Positions 1 through 9,536 of a stretch of 64,000 nucleotides of DNA are shown one piece after another. Within the stretch, counting starts at the first letter, position 1, and every line of letters begins with the position of its first letter. Source of the DNA: Aotearoamyces nothofagi (lineage: Eukaryota; Ascomycota; Leotiomycetes; Leotiales; Tympanidaceae); assembly GCA_015345905.1 (NCBI GenBank), contig JADDTR010000005.1, forward strand, positions 496,001-560,000, read 5' to 3'. The position numbers were made by a program, and so were the translations under genes. The notes beneath the pieces were generated by a model that searched no databases, had not been told where the DNA came from, and was given only the letters and a program-made list of their open reading frames with translations.

Positions 1-162
1 CAGGGCTACCGATTAAGGAAGCTCTATTATGATCTCGCGTACAAAGGTTCTCTTGGATTCAATGGAACGTCGGTATGTCACAGAATGGTCTTTGAAACAA
101 CCGAGGATATAACGTTTGTTCAAATATCAACCATACATTGCCCTTGCTTCTATCGATTTTAG
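1..162 (+). other. possible 3' end of a coding region cut by the left edge
   Basis: Frame 1 is open from the first base to a TAG at 160-162, 53 codons, with an ordinary-looking composition in its first half (for example GYRLRKLYYDLAYKG). A possible splice donor GTATGT follows codon 24, so the true exon could stop near base 72. No family is recognisable from so short a piece, and 53 open codons can occur by chance. Confidence 0.2.
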
Positions 163-217
163 GTCAAATACCTGTGAAAATCATTAGTTATTTTCTTTAC
201 TTCACGGGTCTATTCTG

Positions 218-1784
218 TCAACCTACCATATCCACCCAACCACCACCTCCAAATTGGGCCTTGCTCGGGCCTTTATTCGTGAAGCCCAGCTGTTCATAAT
301 AACCCACGAGATGCTGAAACATTTGTTAGTACTGTGCAATATTTAATCGTCTATCATGACTATAAATATAAAACTGGTAGTCGGATCTCTTATGACATTC
401 GGGCAGTAATGATAACGAGTCAAATCGTTATGTGTTACTGACAGATGATGTAGAGATTTCTTTACATTTATAGACTTACATTATGCGCGATAAGAGCAAG
501 TCTGTCAGCAATGCCTGAACCGTTCATCTGTTGCATGTAGGCCATCATAAGTGTTCGACCTAGACCGCGGTCTTGGTACTCAGGGAGAACACCGAGTGAA
601 TGGATACAGATTGTTCTACCGCCCTCTTGATGGCCAGTTAATGATGGTGTAGGGTGGGCAGAATCCCAGTCACGAGGGTAATCCATAGATTCGTCGGTGA
701 CCACTTCATCGTAACTTCTTGTGGCGATTACGTGAGCTAGTAGAACAGCAATAGCCCCGTTTTCTCTGTTTGTCTCAACAGGTCGCCCCGTCTTCAAGGT
801 TTCTGCTGGTATCTTCGAGTCCGGTGTAGCAGTGCAGAACAACCCGAGACTCAACTCCCCACATTTACTCAGTCGATAGATGAACTAAATGTCTAATTAG
901 CTATGCCCGAGAAATATTCGTTGTATATAAGACAGATGATTGTTTGATGGTTGGATAAAAGTATGCCATGTGCTTTCCGATGCCTGAATACACCTAGATG
1001 ACTGGTAGCAGATCGAGTCGAATTACCCCCCAATTTCTTTTAACCAGATATATCCAGGAATAACAATTGCCAGGGGCAATTGGAGAAGATGGACTAGTGG
1101 CTACTTATTCTCCTAGAAATACATTCTCCACTACCGTGCCTCTAGATGCATCGCGGAATTTTGCGGACATGAACTAGACGTCAATTGTCTTGGATCTGGT
1201 TTTTTTTACGTATATTTCCTGTGATTGAAGACAGTAATAAAAGAATGGCTCTAACCCCGAGGTAGATATCCAAAAATATAAGGCTGTGGGACAAGACAAC
1301 TAGGTCTATCCACTGGAAAGCATGTGAAATTGGGCCATTTTGGGACCCGCTTTCCCGTAATGATAATGATGAATGGATATAACAAAAGGTAGCAGAGCAA
1401 TATGATATAAACCGAGCCAAAAAGTGGTATCTGGTCATTGTGCCACAATCCTCGATTCTGGGAATACACGCAAGACATATACTAAATACTGGGACGTACC
1501 TTTTCCCGTGAACATCGCTCAGCCTCCACCTCAAATGCTGCATTTTCAAGCGTGATACACGACTCCAAGTCCGAGATAGTCAAAGGGCTGGTGTAGGGGT
1601 TTAGTGTACGAAGAGTCCGTGGCTCTTCATTTTGATCTTTGTTTGCCCCTTCTTCTTGCTTGAGGATGACATATCTTCCTGCCGAGCTAGAAGATTGCTC
1701 AGAAGACTGCTCCTCTACCTGGTCTGTTGAGTTGGGGCTTTCTGTCAAGACCGGCCCATCTTCATGGCTAATATCGCGAGGCAT
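218..1784 (-). CDS. GNAT N-acetyltransferase, polyamine/arylalkylamine (PAA1/AANAT) type
   Basis: Three exons, 1784-1500, 884-480 and 313-218, all joined in phase 0, give 261 residues. The family transfers acetyl from acetyl-CoA to polyamines or arylalkylamines in the cytosol. The N-terminal 60 residues are Ser/Gln/Glu-rich and likely disordered. The GNAT fold follows: SDLESCITLENAAF (beta1-alpha1), then YRLSKCGELSLGLF, then acetyl-CoA motif A, GVLPEYQDRGLGRTLM, with the Q-x-x-G-x-G/A loop at about residues 199-204. The last exon carries the closing YYEQLGF and the AQFGGGGWVDMV tail typical of fungal AANAT proteins. Donors are GTACGT and GTAAGT; the last acceptor lies just after an ACTAAC branch site. 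Intron 1 (615 bp) and intron 2 (166 bp) are long for this window. The exact substrate is not determinable. Confidence 0.88.
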
Positions 1785-2797
1785 GGCTAAGCTGCAAGGA
1801 AACGAAGGACGATTGTATTACAAAGTACTTTTATAACGTAGAGGGGAGGTGGTGATAAGGAGCTGATTTCAAGTTGTGCTTGACTTGTATGATATAGACT
1901 GTCTTCAAAAGTATCGTGGAAGATCATACACAAGCCTCACTACAAACAGGTGTTTTCGTAGCCGTGGCGTTGCAGCCTCGCGCGTGACATTTTCAAGGCG
2001 CAATCTGCCAATCTGCCAATCTCCATTCCTTACCCTAGCGCTCTTGTAACGTAGCCGCTGTGGCTACTCCATATCAAGCACTCAAGCACAAGGCACCTAC
2101 CGTAGGTAAGGCATGTTCACGTACTGCTGGTACAGCTTTCGTCAGCCTGATCTTGGTCTTACACTTTTGAGCTCGAGACTATTGGTCACTTCATCTACAA
2201 CCAACGTAACGTATATGTCCGATTTATAGATCTATCTATAGCCTAGTGAAATTCTCGTCATCGAGTGACGCACTACAATGAGTAAACAATGGTTATTCTG
2301 ATGTGGCTTTTGTGACCTCATTCTAGCACTTTCTGCGCCGGCAATACACACATCTAAGGCTGCCTTCAATTCCAATAGAGAGATGCGACATCAACTTCAC
2401 AACTTCATCAAACCTCGGCGCTTCTGAAACCTATCCTCTCTACTGCTGAACCTCCCTAGCACCGCTTCTGCACAGCAAGAAACGATAGAAACCGCGCCGG
2501 TAGAGAACGACAGCTGGCATACTTGGTAAACCTTTATTACCAGGAATACTATTATCATAGAACCACACGGCCCTCCAAACCGCCCCACTGCACGCCTCTA
2601 TAGTCACATACGTCAGTCTCGATACAAAACCTACCAAAACATTCAAGCGGCTCACGTTTTGGCACTGTATGTATCCCTTCTGACTTTTCAGCGAAGTTTC
2701 AGGCGGGAAAAAATCTGTTGTTGTTGTTGTTGACACATTGCTGATTATTTCCATAGAGTCCTGACCTCAAAACCAATCGCCATCGTTAGTCTCAACC
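1785..2797. other. divergent intergenic region, acetyltransferase / DDI1
   Basis: About 1 kb between two divergently transcribed genes. It must hold both promoters. Short open frames on the minus strand near 2397-2754 lack recognisable domains and I do not call them genes. No clear repeat or RNA gene is visible. Confidence 0.6.
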
Positions 2798-4168
2798 ATG
2801 CGCCTCACAATCAACATCACTGCAGAGGAAGCTCTAGAGCAAGATCTTCTGTCCCTAGAAGTTCCGGCGGATACTACAGTTGCTATACTAAAAGAATCGG
2901 TACGAGCTGAAGTACAAATTCCGACAACCTCACAACATCTTTATCACAATGGACAACTCCTTTCCGATGATTCAAGGACGATGGACCAATTACAGATCGC
3001 AGACGGTGACATGTTAGCTCTTCACGTTCGGGATATAGTTGGAAACACAGGTCTACCTCCGCCGAATCGAGCACAACAGCCTGCGAGACGGCAAGCTGCT
3101 GGTCAACCTTCGCGTGGGGATCACGGCGAGCAAGATCCCGAAGTCATACGACTCCAGTTACTAGGAAATCCACGTATGCGACAAGAAGCTCTAAGACAGC
3201 AACCCGATCTGGCCGCTGTTATCGATAGTTCAGAGCAATTTGCTCAATTATACCGGCATCTGCAGAACAGGGAACGTGAAGAACGAATGATGCGTCAACG
3301 GGAAATCCACGATCTAAATTCAGATCCGTTAAACACGGACGCCCAGATGAGGATCGAAGAGATGATTCGGGAAGAGCGAGTTCAGGAGAATTTGCAAAAT
3401 GCGATTGAACACAACCCAGAAGGTAGGAGGTCCTTAAAATACATCGATTCGAATACCTAGCTAACAAGTGTCAAAGTATTCGGCCGGGTTCATATGCTAT
3501 ACATCGACGTGGAGGTTAACGGACACAAGGTCAAAGCCTTTGTAGACTCTGGGGCTCAAGCTACGATCATGTCACCTTCTTGTGCAGAGTCCTGTGGGAT
3601 AATGAGGCTTGTCGACAAACGATTTGCAGGCATAGCACGTGGAGTCGGTACTGCCAATATTTTGGGAAGAGTACATTCCGCCCAGATCAAGATTGGAAGT
3701 CTATTTCTAGCATGTAGCTTTACCGTCATGGAAGGAAAGGATGTTGATCTTCTCCTTGGACTTGACATGCTGAAACGGCATCAAGCATGTATAGATCTTC
3801 AGAAAGATAAACTTGCCATTCAAGGAGTTGAAGTCCCATTCTTGGGCGAGGCAGATATCCCCAAGAACGTTGAAGAGGCTCGCATTGATGAGCCGACTGT
3901 TGAAGGCCCGGGCGGTACGACTATCGGTGGGATATCGGGTGCTGTATCTGGACCTTCGACTGTACCTGCACAACCAAACTCCCTAGGCCAACAAAGAAAC
4001 ACCGCGTCTCTCCCCAGTGTTCAACCACCACAACAGCCAACTCCATCTTTCCCACCAGAATCTGTTGATCAGCTTGTGGCGCTTGGGTTTTCAAGAGCAG
4101 AAGCTATCAATGCACTACAAGCTTGTGGTGGCAATGTCGAATACGCTGCGGGATTGCTATTTCAGTGA
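2798..4168 (+). CDS. DDI1: DNA damage-inducible protein 1, ubiquitin shuttle with aspartyl protease domain
   Basis: Two exons (2798-3422, 3477-4168) joined across a 54-bp intron in phase 1 encode 438 residues, the usual Ddi1 size. Order of parts: ubiquitin-like domain (residues 1-75, with [12 protein letters not shown]), a charged linker, the Ddi1 retropepsin-like domain from about residue 208 with the catalytic motif [12 protein letters not shown] (Asp232), and a C-terminal UBA domain (about 400-438, [18 protein letters not shown]). In yeast and animals Ddi1 brings ubiquitylated clients to the proteasome and cleaves heavily ubiquitylated proteins. All three parts are complete, so a functional shuttle is expected. 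The splice restores the conserved stretch [15 protein letters not shown]. It converges on RRP8. Confidence 0.97.
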
Positions 4169-4502
4169 TGGCTAAGGCAGACAGCTTCCGGGGGTTCTAT
4201 TATGCAGAACGAGCCAATTCTAATATTCCACAGTCTAGTTGCTTTTGGCGTTCATGTGAAGGAAATCCAACAGAGACAGTTTTGACTATAGCTCGTGGGA
4301 CAAAATGAGATGAGAGGGTAGCGTAAGAACAGAGCAGCTCTACTAGTGCATAGAATAGACAAATAGTCTAGCGTCATAAATGTTCATCGCGTGAATAGGA
4401 TCGAAAGGGAAAAGCTGGCCCATTTGAATTTTAGGGCTCGTCAATAGTATCTGCCCATGGAGATGCTAATATAAGAGTAGTGTGAGTAACGTATACCAAA
4501 TT
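4169..4502. other. convergent 3' intergenic region, DDI1 / RRP8
   Basis: A 334-bp stretch between two converging stop codons. It should carry both 3' UTRs and poly(A) signals. Nothing else is seen in it. Confidence 0.6.
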
Positions 4503-6065
4503 CTACCTCAGCTTATAGACACATGGCTTCAATACGCTAGCCTCACTCGAGACCGGTATCTCCTCTTCATCAAGGAATTTTGCCTTCGTTTTCTTCTTCC
4601 ATGTGTCTATACCCATCTCAGCCATCCCCTTCGGCACCGGCACACACTTTCCCTTGATAGGCGTTAGACCTTTAACAAAGCTCATCTTGACAAACATCCT
4701 GTTGCTCAAATCAACAGCTTTTTCGTTTTGTAATACGAATCCTCGTTTCCTTAGAACCTCGACAAAAGCGGAGACATCTGTCTCCCCCTTATTATCGTCA
4801 TGACCATCAACTTCAACAAGAAGATCTGCGTCGTCGGCATCCTCTTCCATCTTCTTGACTACTTTCTTGTCGAGTTTCTTCTTATTGCCGACGCTGTGAT
4901 CCACTCTCCTTCCTTTTCCACTCACTCGCCCAAATCGACTCTTGATCTCTGCAACCCAAAGCTCGCCCTTCCAGCGTAGAATTCGGAACGCCTCTTCGAT
5001 GAAGTCGACCCAATTCGTGCCCATCAATGCCAAGCAGAAAACCGCAACATCGACACTTCCATCCTTAAGGGGTAAATTCGCGATGTCGGCTTTAGTGACG
5101 AAGGGACTTGAGTTCTGAAGATCATAGCTAAAGACTTGGACATTCAACTTTTTCTTGTCTTTGTCGAGCCCCTGGGAAAGACCAGCGTCCCCGCAACCTA
5201 GATCTGCGATGTAGCATGTGCCTTCCGTCCTAGGGAGAGGCATCACATCTGGATCTCTCTCAGGTTTATCTGCTGAATCCGAAGTTTTGCCCTTATGCCG
5301 TAGATCTCTACGTGCCTTTCCGCGTAACTTAACCTGCTGGACATATGAATCGACTGGATTCTCAGGCCATACCTCCACTTGCCTCCGAAATCCTTCATGA
5401 TACTCCTGGAACATTTCTGGATTTTGTTGGAACAGTGCAAGGGAATGAGACGATGGCGTGGTGTAGAGAGTCTGGTTGAGGTGGCGGAATCGAGCCGAAA
5501 TAAGTTTTTGCCTCATAGAAGCTTGTAGAGGCGTTAACTTTGCAATGGGCTTCAGCGGTTGTGAAACTGGAACGATCTTGCCTTCTGTGGGCGCTTCTTT
5601 TGGAGTTGGCCCATCGTTTAACAAAAGCTTCGCTTTCTTCTCGCGCTTCTTTTCCTTCAATGTCTTTTCCTTCATCTTCTTTTCGGGTTTCGGTGCCTTC
5701 TTAGCCCCCCCAGCGTCATCATCCACATCTACAGTTGGAACCTTAGGTTTCTGAGTAGAATCTTCCTTGCCGTCTTCCTCTACTACCTTTTGCCGTTTCT
5801 CAAAGGGCTTCGTGGTTGAATCCTTCTGTTTTGGCTTGTCCTTTTTCTCAATCACCGTCTCCCAGAGGTCTGCTAAATTGGTAGCATTAACATCTGATGC
5901 TTTGGAAACGCCATTGCTACGTTTACGCTTCTTGCCAGCCTTGTTTGAGAGGTCAGCGCCCGATTCTTTAGATGCAATCGCCTGTGCTTTTGCTGGTTTC
6001 GACGACTCATTGGTTTGGGTTTTCAGGGCGCTCAACGACACCGACCAGCCGGGTACAGCAAACAT
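4503..6065 (-). CDS. RRP8: 25S rRNA adenine-N1 methyltransferase Rrp8
   Basis: A single exon of 520 residues. The open frame runs 12 codons further upstream, but the first ATG is at 6065 (MFAVPGWSVS), a start like that of other fungal Rrp8 proteins. Rrp8 uses S-adenosylmethionine to make m1A in helix 25.1 of 25S rRNA in the nucleolus. Residues 1-170 are low-complexity Lys/Glu-rich with nucleolar-type basic runs. The Rrp8 domain starts near ARFRHLNQTLYTTPS and continues through FQEYHEGFRRQVEVWPENPVD. Methyltransferase motif I is CYIADLGCGDAGLSQ (about 285-298), followed by DVAVFCLALMGTNWVDFIEEA and the GELWVAEIKSRFGRV strand. A charged insert of about 25 residues (with SDSADKPERDPD) precedes motif I, and the C-terminal half has an acidic/basic loop (residues about 380-430). 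Confidence 0.96.
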   Translation of the reverse strand: MFAVPGWSVSLSALKTQTNESSKPAKAQAIASKESGADLSNKAGKKRKRSNGVSKASDVNATNLADLWETVIEKKDKPKQKDSTTKPFEKRQKVVEEDGKEDSTQKPKVPTVDVDDDAGGAKKAPKPEKKMKEKTLKEKKREKKAKLLLNDGPTPKEAPTEGKIVPVSQPLKPIAKLTPLQASMRQKLISARFRHLNQTLYTTPSSHSLALFQQNPEMFQEYHEGFRRQVEVWPENPVDSYVQQVKLRGKARRDLRHKGKTSDSADKPERDPDVMPLPRTEGTCYIADLGCGDAGLSQGLDKDKKKLNVQVFSYDLQNSSPFVTKADIANLPLKDGSVDVAVFCLALMGTNWVDFIEEAFRILRWKGELWVAEIKSRFGRVSGKGRRVDHSVGNKKKLDKKVVKKMEEDADDADLLVEVDGHDDNKGETDVSAFVEVLRKRGFVLQNEKAVDLSNRMFVKMSFVKGLTPIKGKCVPVPKGMAEMGIDTWKKKTKAKFLDEEEIPVSSEASVLKPCVYKLR

Positions 6066-6656
6066 TATGCCTGTAGAAATGGATTTCGAACAATGCAGCA
6101 CAGGTGGTAGGTAGTGATTGTTGAATTTCGTCGATCTGCATTTCCTAAACTTTAAAAGCTTTCTCGATAAAATTTCACGCTAAGCCAGCCGAGCTGCTTT
6201 ATTGTAGAACCCCGCGTTTTGTTAATTCGGGACGACCCGTAATCACAAGGCTGATATTGCAAATGAACAGCCTAGGCGCGCAGCGCCAAAAAAAAAAGGC
6301 TGGTACATACTAAACCGATTTTCTCCTCCTTAAATGAATGGCGAGAGATTATACACCTAAGAAAGGACGATGATATAGTAAATAACAATGGACTCAAAGC
6401 TCTCGTAGTTTACTGACGAAGCAGAAAATAGGGTTCATATGTACCATTTTTTGAGCCGTGTGGATGGCTCTCGTGACTCTTTCTCTATGGGAATTCGCGT
6501 AAACGATATTCCTTTTTCCTTTCCTTTAATACGACTCGATAGCTACAAGTTTCATGCCTTGACGCCGTGTTTGAACCCATACTTAGCCACTCTTAGCCCA
6601 GAGTACATCAGCCCCGACACACAAGTCAAAATCCCGCTGTATGTCCACCTGCTAGT
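6066..6656. other. intergenic, upstream of RRP8
   Basis: About 590 bp that should hold the RRP8 promoter on its left side. A short A-run lies near 6289-6298. No gene is supported here. Confidence 0.5.
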
Positions 6657-7022
6657 CTAATTTAACGGATCAGCTTTGCCTGAAATACTGCCACCACCTG
6701 GTCCACCAGCCAACACACCAAATGCAATAATGGCGTAGCCCATGCCTATCCTTGTTCCAATCTTCGCCTTGTCTTGTGTCAGTACAATGAAACACAGAGA
6801 CGGCAGAGCGACGAAAACCCCACTAAAGAAACCGGTAGGTAGTGCAACGATGATAATCACTCCTTTTGTCGCAACTGCGATCATCGAGAGAATGAAGACG
6901 CCAGTAATGATGGTACCTGATATGAGTAAATTAAACGGCCCAGGCATGTTTGAAAGAGCATTGGGGACTACTCGACCGAAATACGATGCAGCGTTAAAGA
7001 CTAGGACAAGGTAGAATGCCAT
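6657..7022 (-). pseudogene. fragment of an MFS monocarboxylate-type transporter (Mch family)
   Basis: 121 open codons match only the middle-to-late part of a 12-helix MFS transporter of the monocarboxylate/Mch group. FYLVLVFNAASYFGRVVPNA is the start of the family's second-half helix pair, then a hydrophobic helix (ISGTIITGVFILSMIAVA), the GFFSGVFVALPSLCF helix, the cytosolic DKAKIGTRIGMGYAI motif, and a final helix ending at GGPGGG. The frame stops right after, so the last helices are missing. Nothing resembling the N-terminal six helices lies upstream in any frame to about 7550, and intergenic-type sequence begins at once. I infer a truncated relic. The retained part has no internal stop, so it may be fairly recent. 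A short expressed gene is possible but unlikely. Confidence 0.7.
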
Positions 7023-9536
7023 GTATTTGCATTATTTATAAGAAACATTTCTCATTTTATACAGAAGCTGTTGTACAGAAAGCTTATATACGCCAACTAA
7101 GATGCTTCGTCAAAACCGTAATGAGGAGACTCGTGCTCATTAAAGGTCATCTATATAGAGTATGCCCTCTAGAAAGTTCGGATATAAGAGTATCCGCAGT
7201 GTGTAACTGTCTGGCAAGGCTGCCATAGTCCTGCGTGCTTAATGACTGCGAATAGGGACTGGTGCTGTTCAAGATCCATGTCTTCTTCAAGCATTAGGTG
7301 CTCCCTACGGACATTGAGCACGCCCGAGACTCGCGGTTGTCGTGGCTGACGGAGGAGTGGAAGAAGGTCAGACGCCTGACGTGAGCTGCGTCTTGGAGCA
7401 GTACGAAATGGCAAAGCAAGTCTTGAGGACCTCGCTGTTTTTATGCAATCTGCCAGTGTTGGAAGGTTCAAGACCGGGAGACACGGACAGCACAGTACAA
7501 GTACTGTGTGTACATGGTAGTCCGTTTAGAGGGATGAAGCCATAGCTCACCTATCTTCAGGTACCTAAAGGGAGGGCAAGGCAGTTTAGGAGGTACCTAC
7601 CTCGGGTACTTTAAAAGGCGAGCAGTGAGTCACGTGGCCCTTAACACGACCGATCTGAGATATCAGGGGCAGATAACCGCAGCCACCACCGCCACCACCG
7701 CCACGCCACTATGGCGCCCACCGGTGAGCCACGATGCCTCAGGCTAGCACCAGTGGGCATGGGCTCGCTGGCACGGCTGGGGGTTTCTGGGCAGCTGTGG
7801 GAGCCGGCCCCCGGCCCCTGGCCCCCGGACTGCCCATCCATGTCATATGGTGAGGTCCCCGAGGTCGCCGATTGACCCTTGGCGCCTCTTGGCTACATAT
7901 CACAATTCACAATCGAAGTCAAAGCCATGACAAGCAGCCGGGCATCGTTAATCTGATACAGACTATATGTACAGGACGTACAGGCACTGCTGGCAATGCC
8001 AGCATAGGATTCCACAACCCTCACACATACGACACTCGAATACTCGGAAATACTCGAATATACCTTAATATACTGATACATACAGCTCGGGTGCTGCTTT
8101 TGGGTGGCCCAGATCTCCAACGCCATTTGCCGATCAGGCTGATCTAGATATGCGGAGATCTGCAGGCCCTCGGCCGACAACGATAGTCTAATAGCTTATC
8201 CGCACTCCGTCCTTCAAAGGGGGAAGATGCGGAAATGGATACAGCAGCACAATGCCACCAGGCCGGACTAGACCTTGTTGGAACACGTGTAATTATTGAT
8301 TTACGGAGTACGAGGACATGAGGTACACGGCTACTCTAGACTTAACGGGCGCATTTGTCTACAAAGTACGAAGTAACCGTAATCGTTCCTAGGACTTGCA
8401 GACTACAATATAATCTAGATTAGCTAGATATCCCCACGTCTGCGAATCTCTTCTCTTATCCACCTTTGATGTTCACCGACTGCTGGGATGTATCGTAGTT
8501 TATTATTTATGCATTGGCTATGTTGTATACATACATATGTATACATGGACATGTACATGTTATTATATTATTATTATTATTATTATCCCGTAGACTACCT
8601 TGTCCTGGCGTTTCTGTACACTGTCACTCCTGCACCCGGTAGTCCTGCATTCTTGGCATCCTTGTCTACGGAACCGTTCAGCACTCTCTAGGAGAGACTA
8701 TAGACGCTAGCGCTAGCTACACACAACTGATAACCTCTACACCCTCATCCTCATCTTCATCTTCATCCTCCCTTACAGTATCCTGCCAGTATTAATATGA
8801 TCAGGAACGACTCACTAGTCAAATCAGATATTTCTAGTAGCCTCTAGGTCGCCGACACGGCATACTAGTTATTTCCCCCTCCATTCTCTCTTTCTTATTA
8901 TTGGTGCTTCCCTATTAATAACTCCCAATTCAACAACACGCCGAAGGCCGTAGCCTATTTGCTCCTATTCGGTATGTTCTCACATATAGTCCTCCTATCA
9001 ACCACCCTGAGAAAATGCGTACACATCTAATCTTTCTAAGTAACCCCGTTGTTTTTTACGGTAAGTCTCCGTACAAAATATAGCCGCTACACGCCAATGT
9101 CAAGATGCTAATTCGGCTCAAAAACATCTTTTTTTCTACACGCTACACTGGCTACATTTGACTCTCTAGCAGTAGCTTTTTGACTTAGATGTACCTTGCA
9201 CTGCTTATCTTGAACTCTCTCCTGACGGTCGATCAAGCAGGAATTATATCGTACATCCCAGGCAAGAGCAGGCTTCATCCAATACCAGAGCTTGCTATAT
9301 CATTTCGATAATAAACGGCATCCCTGATTCTTATCCCTGTATCAACTATTTGACTCCGAAAGACTACAGAGAGTCGTATTGTCGAATTTATATTGGTATG
9401 TGAATTATGTCTCAAACCTGGAGCTCTTTCCACAGGATAAACATATCTTGATTATACTTCAACTAATACAGCACCGAAATCCACAAAGGTTGAGCCGAAA
9501 CTACTCTTCTTGCTACTCTAACTTCTTTTTGTAGGT
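7023..9536. other. 2.5 kb gene-free region upstream of the Zn2Cys6 regulator
   Basis: No open frame here resembles a protein family. The left part (about 7550-7870) is GC-rich and contains GGTACCTACC-type motifs common in ascomycete intergenic DNA. The right part (about 8400-9500) is AT-richer with a TTA microsatellite. It may contain decayed mobile DNA, but I see no terminal repeats or coding remnants to prove it. The right end should hold the promoter and 5' leader of the regulator. Confidence 0.5.
8561..8586. repeat. (TTA)n microsatellite
   Basis: A run of TAT/TTA triplets with one interruption, visible directly. Confidence 0.9.

Noticed and set aside
2397-2754. Minus-strand open frames upstream of DDI1
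   Set aside because: No domain, no coding-type codon bias, and they sit in a divergent promoter.
7169-7471. Minus-strand frame upstream of the MFS fragment as its missing N-terminal half
   Set aside because: It is hydrophilic and Arg-rich with no membrane helices.
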